Source of the DNA: a virus | IMG/VR virus record: IMGVR_UViG_3300023284_002395 | Span: 1-35,584 of that record | Direction: 5' to 3' (one strand) | DNA: 35,584 nt | Shown here: in pieces, positions 13,543-19,996 of the stretch | How the letters are laid out: every line of letters begins with the position of its first letter | Position numbering within the stretch: the stretch's first letter is position 1 | Notes under the pieces: generated by a model | Databases searched by the model: none | Seen by the model: the letters and a program-made list of their open reading frames with translations, nothing else | Told to the model about the DNA's origin: nothing | Translations under genes and position numbers: made by a program

Positions 13543-13911
13543 ATGTACCGAAAGACTGATGATAAACACGAATTAATCGACCAGCGAGAGATGCTCAAAG
13601 TGAAGGTGAAATCTCTTGCGGAGGAAGCGCGAATTATCCGTAAAGAAGAACGTAAGACTTTTGGACGGTTGAGAAACCTGCTTCAGAAGCACCGGCGTGG
13701 GACGGTTCGACAAGAGGCGAGAAGCTCGTTTGTGGCCTACGGGTTGGTGAAAGGATTGGAATATAGAAGGATTGAGAACAAGACGAAGACGGAGCCAGAC
13801 TGGAAGGTGGTGGAACGAATGTATATGCGATACGGACCGAGGGGTGCTAACGGTCTGCCATCGCACCTGATGAAGGGAAGTAAGATGGAGGGAAGTAGGA
13901 TGGATGGTTAA
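13543..13911 (+). CDS. Basic hypothetical protein
   Basis: 122 residues, strongly basic, from ATG 13543 with AGGAGAG upstream. Residues 10-50 form a charged helix, and a central SSFVAYGLVKGLEYRRIENK segment looks globular. The end (GLPSHLMKGSKMEGSRMDG) carries a short repeat. A nucleic-acid-binding role fits the charge, but no family is recognised. Confidence 0.6.
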   Translation: MYRKTDDKHELIDQREMLKVKVKSLAEEARIIRKEERKTFGRLRNLLQKHRRGTVRQEARSSFVAYGLVKGLEYRRIENKTKTEPDWKVVERMYMRYGPRGANGLPSHLMKGSKMEGSRMDG

Positions 13912-14197
13912 ATAAAACCCGTCCTGAGATGGATGGTTGAAGAAGGTATGACTTAGAAGGAGTGAATTTCTCGTGGAGGCCATTCGTGGGTCAATGAAGC
14001 GGGAATGTTGGGTTCCCGGTAAGTACGGGGGGATTAGTACTCCCGGAGCTTGCTAGGACAAAGAGTACCCGGCGGCGAGGGTGGGTTCCGTATGGGGAGT
14101 AACGGACCAGTCGCGATCTCCCCAGTATGATGAAACTACGTAATTGTTGATGACGTTGATGACAGTATTATAACAAATAACTGAGAGGAGGGCTGTT
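13912..14197. other. Intergenic region with hairpin and no convincing gene
   Basis: This 286-bp gap has no well-supported gene. A GTG-started frame (13973-14056, 27 codons) has only a distant GGAG. GGGGAG (14094-14099) and CTCCCC (14118-14123) form a hairpin. A 9-bp tandem repeat and a possible promoter precede the next gene (see 14137-14174). The region probably holds the control signals of the ParB-like gene. Confidence 0.4.
14137..14174 (+). promoter_or_regulatory. Candidate promoter with tandem GTTGATGAC repeat
   Basis: GTTGATGAC occurs twice in tandem (14146-14154 and 14155-14163). TTGATG (14147-14152), 16 bases, then TATAAC (14169-14174) is a possible sigma70-type promoter. TACGTAATTGTTGA (14137-14150) matches 13 of 14 bases of a segment (18656-18669) just upstream of the strong promoter at 18671. 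It is followed by GAGAGGAGGG, a strong ribosome site for ATG 14198. Confidence 0.35.
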
Positions 14198-15037
14198 ATG
14201 AGGAAACACCAGGGAAAGTTGGCCGAAGGGTCTGACTTTATTTTCCATGAAGTTGTCACGATGACGCCGAAGACGGCGAAGGTCCTGTTGAAGGATAATG
14301 TTTGTAATCGACCAATTTCCTGGCGGCACGTTCGCTGGTTGACTTCTCAGATTACGGAAGGAAAGTGGCGCCTGAACTTACAACCGATTATCATGGACAG
14401 TAATGATAATCTCCAGAACGGTCAACACCGGCTTTTAGCGATAATCGAGGCGGATAAGCCGGCAGACGTGGTGGTGGCTTACGGGGGTGATCCACAGGCG
14501 TTTGATACCCTTGACACGGGGCGGTCGCGGACGGGGGCGGACGCGCTGGCAATCCTTTTTGGCCTGCACGGAGAGCAGGCGACTGCGACCTCGACGGCGG
14601 TGGGGCTTTCGGTTCGTTATGAGAACGGGCGTCTTGGCCATAACGACCGGATTGACCCGACGGATACTATCGGTTGGTTTGAGGCGAACCAGAAACTGCG
14701 AACCTCGGTGGAGTATGTGCTGTCTTTTACGAGGTCGAATCGGCCGCTTTCGGCGGCGCAAATGGCCTTCCTACATTTCCAATTTTTAAAGCGTGATGTG
14801 ATAATGGCGAATAACTTTACCCGACGGTTGATGTCGGGAGTGGGTTTGGCACAAGGTGACGTGGAACTTGCGGTACGGGCGATTTTGCAACGGGACCGGA
14901 ATCGGCGTATTAAAATGTCATCAATTGACAAGGTTTGTCTGGTAATTCGGGCGTGGAACTTCGTGAGGAAGGGAAAGCGCGCGGTGAATGAGCAGACTCT
15001 GAACCGACGGGAGAAGAAAATTCCGGTGATCCGGTGA
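14198..15037 (+). CDS. ParB-like (ParB/Srx fold) phage protein
   Basis: 279 residues. The N-terminal half has the layout of phage ParB-like proteins: NRPISWRHVRWLTSQI, GKWRLNLQPIIMD, then LQNGQHRLLAII (residues 72-83). The NGQHRL block corresponds to the DGQHR phosphate-binding motif of the family. VVAYGGDPQAFDTLDTGRSR and GADALAIL follow. Members bind nucleotide and DNA; some are nucleases or transcription regulators. The C-terminal half is helical and basic. With no partner ParA visible it is probably not a partition protein. A strong AGGAGGG site and its own possible promoter suggest separate control. Confidence 0.7.
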   Translation: MRKHQGKLAEGSDFIFHEVVTMTPKTAKVLLKDNVCNRPISWRHVRWLTSQITEGKWRLNLQPIIMDSNDNLQNGQHRLLAIIEADKPADVVVAYGGDPQAFDTLDTGRSRTGADALAILFGLHGEQATATSTAVGLSVRYENGRLGHNDRIDPTDTIGWFEANQKLRTSVEYVLSFTRSNRPLSAAQMAFLHFQFLKRDVIMANNFTRRLMSGVGLAQGDVELAVRAILQRDRNRRIKMSSIDKVCLVIRAWNFVRKGKRAVNEQTLNRREKKIPVIR

Positions 15038-15270
15038 TGATTAAGTACGAGCAACTTAAACACTTGCGGGATGATTACGTGGGGGTCAGAACAACTGGGT
15101 ATCCTGATTTGGCGGTGATGGATGAGTTGCTTGATGCTGTCCGTGATCGGGATATGGCTATAGAAGAACTGAAACGGGAGATTTACAACCTGCTGCATTT
15201 TTGTGAAGGTTCGAATTCTTATGACAGAGCAAGAGAAGAAGCTCAAAGTTTGTTGAAGAAATATGACTAA
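15037..15270 (+). CDS. 77-residue helical protein
   Basis: ATG 15037 overlaps the ParB-like stop (TGATG). Residues 25-77 are a charged helix (DELLDAVRDRDMAIEELKREI). A coupled partner of the ParB-like gene is possible. No family is recognised. Confidence 0.6.
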   Translation: MIKYEQLKHLRDDYVGVRTTGYPDLAVMDELLDAVRDRDMAIEELKREIYNLLHFCEGSNSYDRAREEAQSLLKKYD

Positions 15271-15439
15271 CCCGGAGATGATCGTGACTTTTGGGAAATT
15301 CAAGGGTCGGATGATCGAGGAAATACCGTCGTCTTACTTGCGGTGGCTGGCGGAGAACGCGCATGAAGAAGACGTGGCCCAGGAGGCGGATGCGGAGTAC
15401 GTCTACCGAACCGACCATCATGGACATTTCGAGGAATGA
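15263..15439 (+). CDS. DUF3820-like small protein
   Basis: 58 residues. MIVTFGKFKGRMIEEIPSSY, followed by LRWLAENA and DEEYxYR-like ADAEYVYRTDH, is the pattern of the DUF3820 family (PF12843), small proteins of phages and bacteria whose role is not established. ATG 15263 overlaps the upstream stop by eight bases, and its stop overlaps the next ATG (ATGA). Recognition is from memory. Confidence 0.7.
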   Translation: MTNPEMIVTFGKFKGRMIEEIPSSYLRWLAENAHEEDVAQEADAEYVYRTDHHGHFEE

Positions 15440-15534
15440 AACGGAAGAATCGTCCTGACCGGGTGCTCAGGCGACGAAGGATGGCGCTTGACTCTCGTCA
15501 AAGGCATTATCGAATTTGGATAAGCGAAGCATAG
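15436..15534 (+). CDS. Basic small protein ending at an amber codon
   Basis: ATG 15436 overlaps the upstream stop. The 32-residue product MKRKNRPDRVLRRRRM then ALDSRQRHYRIWISEA stops at TAG 15532-15534. The same frame stays open for 34 more codons to TGA 15634-15636, which is coupled to the next start (TGATG). The full frame of 67 codons may therefore be one gene interrupted by amber. Very Arg-rich. Confidence 0.5.
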   Translation: MKRKNRPDRVLRRRRMALDSRQRHYRIWISEA

Positions 15535-15636
15535 CATACCCATTCTGAGGAATATAAACGGAAACTTCAAGTTAAGGCGAGCAAGGCGAAGGAGGAAGTG
15601 GTCATTTTGACCGAGCGAACCAAGGGTTACGATTGA
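15535..15636 (+). other. In-frame continuation after amber codon
   Basis: Thirty-three sense codons follow the TAG in the same frame without a good start codon: HTHSEEYKRKLQVKASKAK and EEVVILTERTKGYD. Composition (Lys/Glu-rich, helical) matches a protein continuation. The terminal TGA overlaps the next ATG, as at functional gene junctions here. Read-through, a nonsense mutation or a sequence error are all possible. Confidence 0.4.
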
Positions 15637-15863
15637 TGGAAATTGAAAAGGTTGTTCTTGATATGACCCGAGAGGATTACGCGAAAGCCTATAGGGGATG
15701 GGCTCGAACGTCCCAGCGCCTGAAATTGGCGGTAAGTTACGGAGAGGATGAGAAGGAATTAGTAGGTAGTCTTCAAAAAAAGCTGTCGTGGTGGTTGATA
15801 AGATTACGTGAGACGAAGGCCCCGCTTAGAGAGGCGATTAGGGCCTACTACGGGGGAAAGTGA
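15636..15863 (+). CDS. 75-residue helical protein
   Basis: ATG 15636 overlaps the TGA of the frame upstream. The protein is helical, with DYAKAYRGWARTSQRLK and LRETKAPLREAIRAYYGGK. AAGGG lies about eleven bases before the start. No family is recognised. Confidence 0.6.
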   Translation: MEIEKVVLDMTREDYAKAYRGWARTSQRLKLAVSYGEDEKELVGSLQKKLSWWLIRLRETKAPLREAIRAYYGGK

Positions 15864-15894
15864 GATGACGATGGATTTTAAATGAGGAGGGGTG

Positions 15895-16200
15895 ATGTTT
15901 TTTAGAGTGACTGTCCCAAAGCTTCAATTTCAAAAATCTGTGACCAAGTTGAAGAAAACAAAAAATATGGCGATGGCAAAGGCGGTGGGGTTAACGAAGA
16001 TTACGCAGAACGAGCGAGGGGATTATATCCTTTGGAACCCGTCTCCGTTTCTTTTGAAAGAGATGCTCCGGATGCTAAAACTTGAATATGTGCATTTGCG
16101 GCAAGGGTCGAAGGCGAAAGCAGATACTGATTTATTTTTTAAGTATCTAGAGCGACAAACGGAGAAAGCTGCCCAGCAAGAAACTCAAAGTGTTGGATAG
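15895..16200 (+). CDS. 101-residue basic hypothetical protein
   Basis: A strong AGGAGG site (15885-15890) serves ATG 15895; GTG 15892 is less likely. Lysine-rich N terminus, then ILWNPSPFLLKEMLRMLKLEY and a charged helix. No family is recognised. Confidence 0.6.
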   Translation: MFFRVTVPKLQFQKSVTKLKKTKNMAMAKAVGLTKITQNERGDYILWNPSPFLLKEMLRMLKLEYVHLRQGSKAKADTDLFFKYLERQTEKAAQQETQSVG

Positions 16201-16224
16201 TCATAGCTACGTTGAGTACTTTCC

Positions 16225-16305
16225 AGGAAGCGCGGTCTAGATGTGGAACTCATCTGGTTTTCTCCTCCAGGTCTAGGTGAGCGATGTGGAAGGGCCGCGC
16301 TTCCT
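16225..16305 (+). promoter_or_regulatory. Inverted repeat enclosing a start codon
   Basis: AGGAAGCGCGG (16225-16235) is an exact inverted repeat of CCGCGCTTCCT (16295-16305). The 59-nt loop holds the ribosome site and GTG start (16277) of the following gene, and the right arm lies within its codons 7-10. Smaller stems (AGATG with CATCT; ATCTGG with CCAGGT) are possible in the loop. A translational switch or RNA-processing site is a reasonable inference. Confidence 0.5.
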
Positions 16306-16516
16306 TGAGATGACTTACTGGGATGCGTTCGCTTACGGATTGCTTTGGGGTGCGGTTGGAGCGATGCTTATTGTTGTCGCGTTGAAAACTACCCCAAAAT
16401 CGTTGGAATATAAATACTTGCACCTGACCGCATTCTTCGTTTCAATACTCTGGCCGGTTTTTATTATACTTGGTGTGCTAAAGTGGTTGGTAACGCCCAT
16501 GACGAAAAAAGATTGA
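16277..16516 (+). CDS. Two-helix membrane protein
   Basis: 79 residues from GTG 16277; ATG 16310 is a later alternative. Two hydrophobic segments are clear: YGLLWGAVGAMLIVVAL (about residues 20-36) and LTAFFVSILWPVFIILGVLK (about 50-69), separated by a polar KTTPKSLEYKY loop, with a basic tail. Class II holin-like topology is possible. The start lies inside an inverted repeat, suggesting that expression is controlled, as expected for a lysis protein. Confidence 0.6.
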   Translation: MSDVEGPRFLEMTYWDAFAYGLLWGAVGAMLIVVALKTTPKSLEYKYLHLTAFFVSILWPVFIILGVLKWLVTPMTKKD

Positions 16517-16534
16517 CGGCGCGAACGTGATAGT

Positions 16535-16627
16535 GTGAGTCAAGGCGTTAGATATGTGAACGCGAGTGGACACGGTGATCCTGAGTTGCTGAAATTGCTT
16601 CGAGGATTATGGGGCTGGCTGTATTAG
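16535..16627 (+). CDS. 30-residue hypothetical peptide
   Basis: GTG 16535 opens MSQGVRYVNASGHGDPELLK and ends LLRGLWGWLY. It fills the gap between two genes, and its stop overlaps the ribosome site of the next. The start has no good ribosome site, so this is tentative. Confidence 0.3.
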   Translation: MSQGVRYVNASGHGDPELLKLLRGLWGWLY

Positions 16628-16636
16628 GAGATAAAG

Positions 16637-16969
16637 ATGGAAGGTAGGGGTAATTTTGTAATTCAGAAGCAGTTCGCGGCGGATGGTACGGTGGAGTTTA
16701 ATGTGGATCAGCGGCGAGCCGAGCATGGGGTTGGCGGGGGTCTGGAAGGGGACTTTTACGCGTCGGGAACGTTTGGTGGCGGTTCGGCGTCTTTACAGGC
16801 GTACTCAGGAAAAGTTTGGATAGATATTGGGACCCCTCTGGCGGCGGCAGGACATGAAAGACTTGGACCAGTTAACGCTCCGAAATTTAGACTCAACTTG
16901 ATTGGGTCCGCGTCTCCGGATCTGGCTGTGTTTTTTTATAGCACGCAGGAGCTCAGGAAGATTACGTAA
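16637..16969 (+). CDS. Gly-rich beta protein, possibly structural
   Basis: 110 residues from ATG 16637 with AGGAGATAAAG upstream. The sequence is rich in Gly, Ser, Ala and aromatics, with alternating strand-like segments (ADGTVEFNVD; GTFGGGSASLQAYSGKVWIDIG; FRLNLIGSASPDLAVFFYS). A small virion beta-sandwich protein is possible, but no family is recognised. The next gene starts directly after its stop. Confidence 0.6.
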   Translation: MEGRGNFVIQKQFAADGTVEFNVDQRRAEHGVGGGLEGDFYASGTFGGGSASLQAYSGKVWIDIGTPLAAAGHERLGPVNAPKFRLNLIGSASPDLAVFFYSTQELRKIT

Positions 16970-17323
16970 ATGCCGCTTTCGGAGGGAACCTCGGATGTGG
17001 CGGTCTCTCGTAATATTAGTATTCTGGTGCGTGAAGGAAGACCTCCCAAGCAGGCGATAGCTATAGCGTTAGATAAACAGCGGGTAGCTGAAAAGAAAAA
17101 GAAGAAACGGAGGAAGAGGAAAGTGGAAAAGCACGTGTTGACGATGCGACTGGAGAAACGATCCCACACTACGGGACTGAAAGATGGACACCGACACACC
17201 TATGATGATCGACAGAAGGGATTTACGTCTTTTGATGCGGGACATCGTCATAGAGTGATTAAAACTCCCAGTGGAAATGTAATTATTGGTTTTGCGGGTG
17301 GTCACACGCACAAAGCAAATTAG
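16970..17323 (+). CDS. Protein with SNISxLxxEGxPxKQAxAIAL-type N terminus and His-rich tail
   Basis: 117 residues. The N-terminal 35 residues (AVSRNISILVREGRPPKQ, then AIAIALDKQR) match a widespread small phage module of unknown function, from memory. A lysine-rich linker (KKKKKRRKRK) follows. The C-terminal half has three histidine blocks: DGHRHTYDD, AGHRHRV and GGHTHKAN. These resemble His-rich metal-binding repeats of phage virion proteins. The fusion of the two parts is notable. An intrinsic terminator follows. Confidence 0.7.
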   Translation: MPLSEGTSDVAVSRNISILVREGRPPKQAIAIALDKQRVAEKKKKKRRKRKVEKHVLTMRLEKRSHTTGLKDGHRHTYDDRQKGFTSFDAGHRHRVIKTPSGNVIIGFAGGHTHKAN

Positions 17324-17332
17324 TACCCCCCA

Positions 17333-17398
17333 GCGGCAGCCCTCCCCTGCCGCGACCCCTCAGCCCGGGTTAGTCCCAATTTAGCCCGGGCTTTTTTT
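17333..17398 (+). terminator. Intrinsic terminator preceded by a second hairpin
   Basis: AGCCCGGG (17362-17369) pairs with CCCGGGCT (17385-17392), and seven T follow (17392-17398), a clear Rho-independent terminator. Just upstream GCGGCAG (17333-17339) and CTGCCGC (17347-17353) form another perfect stem. It ends the long transcription unit from the left. Confidence 0.85.
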
Positions 17399-17605
17399 AT
17401 GGATGTGAAACTAAAAGAGCATTTGAATTTTGTGGTCGGGAGAGCACGGGAGACCGGTTACCTTGTTGATGTGCATGAGGCACTTAATAAACTTAGGGAG
17501 GTGGCAAAAACTTTTAAAGCCGAAGATATTGAGGAGATGTACGACCTACTGGCGATGCTAGAGGAAATGGAGGTTATGGAAGAAGAATTGCTAGCAAAGC
17601 AGTAG
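17399..17605 (+). CDS. 68-residue acidic protein starting at the terminator U-run
   Basis: ATG 17399 directly follows the T-run of the terminator, with no Shine-Dalgarno sequence; GTG 17405 is the next choice. The protein is acidic and helical (AEDIEEMYDLLAMLEEMEVM). It is translated either as a leaderless message or by read-through of the terminator. No family is recognised. Confidence 0.55.
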   Translation: MDVKLKEHLNFVVGRARETGYLVDVHEALNKLREVAKTFKAEDIEEMYDLLAMLEEMEVMEEELLAKQ

Positions 17606-17622
17606 CTCAGTTGTGATAAGAG

Positions 17623-17640
17623 CAGGGGGCACTCCCCCTG
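17623..17640 (+). other. Hairpin in the leader of the paralogous gene pair
   Basis: CAGGGGG (17623-17629), a CACT loop and CCCCCTG (17634-17640) form a perfect 7-bp stem. No U-run follows. It lies about 70 bases before the AAAGGAGATTGAA ribosome site and could protect the transcript from decay. Confidence 0.5.
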
Positions 17641-17712
17641 TGAATCGCTTACACAAGATATTGAAGTCAAAGGACCACTGGCATTCCGGATTAACTTCTA
17701 AAGGAGATTGAA

Positions 17713-18123
17713 ATGGGTAATTCTCTCAAGCGCGGCGCCGATCCTTATGCGGACGCCGAAGGTTCAAAGGTCCTACTGGCTCCGAGGATTCAGGGCCATA
17801 TGACCGCGAGTGAACTTCAAGGTGTACTTCCAATTTCGTTCCGGGTTCCAATCGCGGGACGTGTACGACGACTGGAGGTAACTGTGCGAGTTTTGACCGC
17901 GGGTGCAGGTGCTATAGGGGTCGATGCGAACGGAGCGACTTTGGGATCGGGCATCGTGGTACCGACGACGAGCGCGGCAGGTGTTCGATTCGCGGAAGAC
18001 TTCGCGGATGACGCGGCTGATGACAATTTGGTAGCTGAGGGTGACCTGATTGAGGTGACCACCGATGGGGTTCCGACAGCCGGCGAGATAAACTTTTCGG
18101 TGTCGATCGAACCGTCACCGTAA
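17713..18123 (+). CDS. Putative virion protein, first of tandem paralogs
   Basis: 136 residues from ATG 17713 with AAAGGAGATTGAA upstream, nearly the leader of the scaffold gene (28273) and of the gene at 30459. The protein is beta-rich (RVRRLEVTVRVLTAGAG; VDANGATLGSGIVVPTTS; VAEGDLIEVTTDGVPTAG) with small side chains and no catalytic motif. The next gene is a paralog, about 70% identical by eye. A capsid decoration or other high-copy virion role is inferred from composition, leader and position upstream of the packaging genes. Confidence 0.65.
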   Translation: MGNSLKRGADPYADAEGSKVLLAPRIQGHMTASELQGVLPISFRVPIAGRVRRLEVTVRVLTAGAGAIGVDANGATLGSGIVVPTTSAAGVRFAEDFADDAADDNLVAEGDLIEVTTDGVPTAGEINFSVSIEPSP

Positions 18124-18140
18124 GCAGAGGAGAAAGGTGG

Positions 18141-18545
18141 ATGGGTAATTCACTACTGCGGGGTACGCAGCCCTTTGCTGATGCGGAGCTTACGAAGGTA
18201 CTCTTGGCTCCGAGGATCCATGGCCATATGACGGCCACGGAATTGCAGGGGGTGCTCCCAATCTCACACCGATCCCCGATTGCGGGACGTGTACGAAAAC
18301 TTGAAATTGTGGTGCGAGTTTTGACCGCGGGTGCGGGATTGGTGGGACTTGACGCGAACGGAACGATCTTGGGGGCAAATATTGTTATCCCAACGGCGAG
18401 TCCGGCTGGCACGTTGTTTAGCGACACCTACGTGGATGACGTGGACAACTTGGTGGCTGTGGGTGACCTGTTGGAGGTGACCACTGACGGAGTTCCGACG
18501 GCGGGGGAACTGACCTATGTTATCACGATTGAACCCTCGCCGTAA
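18141..18545 (+). CDS. Putative virion protein, second of tandem paralogs
   Basis: 134 residues from ATG 18141 with GAGGAGAAAGG upstream. It aligns with the preceding protein along its whole length: MGNSLLRG, KVLLAPRIHGHMTA, LQGVLPIS, PIAGRVRKLE, RVLTAGAG, EVTTDGVPTAGE and IEPSP are shared or nearly so. Only a two-residue gap is needed. Differences concentrate at the N terminus and around residues 85-100. A tandem duplication followed by divergence is the simplest origin. A terminator follows 35 bases later. Confidence 0.7.
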   Translation: MGNSLLRGTQPFADAELTKVLLAPRIHGHMTATELQGVLPISHRSPIAGRVRKLEIVVRVLTAGAGLVGLDANGTILGANIVIPTASPAGTLFSDTYVDDVDNLVAVGDLLEVTTDGVPTAGELTYVITIEPSP

Positions 18546-18580
18546 GGGTGAAACGGAAATTCACGTAGTTTGATGAGAAG

Positions 18581-18606
18581 CAGGAGCCTAAGGGGCTCCT
18601 GTTTTT
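18581..18606 (+). terminator. Intrinsic terminator
   Basis: CAGGAGCC (18581-18588), loop TAAGG, GGCTCCTG (18594-18601), then TTTTT. A perfect 8-bp stem with a U-run, closing the paralog transcription unit before the promoter of the packaging module. Confidence 0.85.
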
Positions 18607-18655
18607 GTTGAAGAAGAAAACTCAGAGTTCTTCCCGAACTACTGAAATAAGACCG

Positions 18656-18698
18656 TACGTAATTGGTGACTTGACATGTCACGGGGATGTGTTATACT
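18656..18698 (+). promoter_or_regulatory. Sigma70-like promoter with palindromic operator
   Basis: TTGACA (18671-18676), 16 bases and TATACT (18693-18698), with TG three bases before the -10 box, is close to consensus. TGACATGTCA (18672-18681) is a perfect palindrome over the -35 box, a possible operator. TACGTAATTGGTGA (18656-18669) recurs with one mismatch at 14137-14150. The promoter faces the packaging and head genes, and follows a terminator. Confidence 0.75.
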
Positions 18699-18706
18699 TA
18701 ATTTAG

Positions 18707-18759
18707 CCTGGCCGGCTAGATAGAGAGGAAAGTCTGTCCCTTTTATTAGGAGGGCCAGG
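18707..18759 (+). promoter_or_regulatory. Leader inverted repeat covering a ribosome site
   Basis: CCTGGCC (18707-18713) pairs with GGCCAGG (18753-18759). The 3' arm overlaps the AGGAGG site (18748-18753) and the first base of the GTG start (18759). The transcript from the 18671 promoter would start near the left arm. The stem could hold back translation of the HTH gene. Confidence 0.5.
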
Positions 18760-19358
18760 TGGGTAAGTTGTATTCCGAGCAGGGGATAACGGCGTCTGCT
18801 AACCTGGCGACGATATACCAAAGAGAAATTTTCTTTCAAGTCGATCCCGCTTCCCTCGACTACCTCCCCGACGATCATCTTTACGATAAATTTCCCAGTG
18901 GGTTTTACCTGGATCTTGATGTAAAGTCGTTACTGGGATACCTTCCTGACCTGGAAGCGGAGATATTTTTCCTGGTTTACGTGAAGAAAAAGAATCAAAA
19001 AGATGTTGGACGACTTCTAAACCTGTCCCAGCCGACAGTTTCCTATAGATTTAGGAGGGTTTTCTATAAGATGTCGTATCTCTTGACGTTGCTGACTATA
19101 GATGTGAGAGCGATTATAGATGACTTGGGGTTCTTGAAGGATTATGAAAAAGATGTGCTGTTTGACCTGTTTTTTTACACTAACCAAGAAAGAGTGGGTA
19201 AGAAACATGGAGTGAGACAATCGTCGGTGAAATGGATATTTGTGAAGACCAAAAGACGACTGACCGAACTCGAAAGGGCTGACTGTGAGAGGTGGTTTAA
19301 TCATTTAGGCTTGTTTATATTACTGGAGAAGAACATGGGTATGAGGATAATGCGTTGA
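18759..19358 (+). CDS. Sigma-region-4-like HTH protein
   Basis: 199 residues from GTG 18759. Two stretches look like the helix-turn-helix of sigma70 region 4: LEAEIFFLVYVKKKNQKDVG with LLNLSQPTVSYRFRRVF (about residues 66-105), and a second, LKDYEKDVLFDLFF with KKHGVRQSSVKWIFVKTKRRL (about 127-165). The protein probably binds DNA, as a phage sigma-like factor, transcription regulator or packaging recognition protein. It is the first gene after the strong promoter and overlaps the probable terminase small subunit. A duplicated HTH in one chain is unusual but not unknown. Confidence 0.65.
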   Translation: MGKLYSEQGITASANLATIYQREIFFQVDPASLDYLPDDHLYDKFPSGFYLDLDVKSLLGYLPDLEAEIFFLVYVKKKNQKDVGRLLNLSQPTVSYRFRRVFYKMSYLLTLLTIDVRAIIDDLGFLKDYEKDVLFDLFFYTNQERVGKKHGVRQSSVKWIFVKTKRRLTELERADCERWFNHLGLFILLEKNMGMRIMR

Positions 19359-19996
19359 GTAAAGAGGGTGAGAAGCGACTAATTCCTGATCCCCACGGTA
19401 TGATAGCGCGTATCAGGGCAAAATTGAACCCTCTCTGTTCCGTGCGGAACAGTAAGTACTGTGACGTGATTATTGCGATGCGGATGCAGGGTATCGCATT
19501 CATGGAGATTGAGAAATTTCTGGTTAGTGAGGGGAAACAGCACCGAATCACAGCGTCAACAGTGTGTCGCAACTTGAAGGCGACTAAGATGCAGGTGCAG
19601 CTGCCCTACGCGGAAGAGATTGCGGAGAAGTGGGGCGGGCAAATTGACTTGGACCTGACTCGGGAGATTTCGTTGCAGATTATGAACCAACGAAAGCGAA
19701 TTGACCATATGCTGCGACAGGAAGAAGGAGTCCAGAAGACGAATCCGCGGTACGTGGATAAGCGGATAGCAAGGGAGATGGAGGTGTTGACTGGGTTTGT
19801 TAAGACCTTACAGGCACAGCTTAAAGACCCAATGGAAGCGGCAAAGGAGAGCGTGGCGGCGCAGGACATGCTGGAGCAGGCGGGACACGTGGATGTATCG
19901 GAAAAGGGAGCTGAGGAGCTGACCCGGATGGTGCTCGATGGGGATATAACACTGGGTGATCCGTCAGATGAAGACTTTTTATCAACTACGCACTGA
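19355..19996 (+). CDS. terS: Probable terminase small subunit
   Basis: 213 residues from TTG 19355, overlapping the upstream stop by four bases with GAGGAT upstream. Residues 25-75 (CDVIIAMRMQGIAFMEIEKFL and ITASTVCRNLKATKM) form an HTH-like helical domain, followed by long helices (RKRIDHMLRQEE; DKRIAREMEVLTGFVKTLQ) and an acidic tail. DNA-binding N terminus, helical oligomerisation core and a position directly before TerL fit a TerS, which recognises the packaging site. No sequence signature is decisive. ATG 19400 is a shorter alternative without a ribosome site. Confidence 0.6.
   Translation: MSKEGEKRLIPDPHGMIARIRAKLNPLCSVRNSKYCDVIIAMRMQGIAFMEIEKFLVSEGKQHRITASTVCRNLKATKMQVQLPYAEEIAEKWGGQIDLDLTREISLQIMNQRKRIDHMLRQEEGVQKTNPRYVDKRIAREMEVLTGFVKTLQAQLKDPMEAAKESVAAQDMLEQAGHVDVSEKGAEELTRMVLDGDITLGDPSDEDFLSTTH

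Noticed and set aside
13973-14056. 27-codon GTG-started frame in the gap before the ParB-like gene
   Set aside because: Weak distant ribosome site and no supporting neighbour overlap.
14198-15037. ParB partition system
   Set aside because: Only the ParB-like fold is seen; there is no ParA-type ATPase in the window and no obvious parS-like array.
17603-17640. tRNA D-arm-like sequence TAGCTCAGTTG...GAGC followed by a hairpin
   Set aside because: GCTC/GAGC looks like a D arm, but the following loop is not a valid anticodon loop and there is no T arm or acceptor partner downstream.
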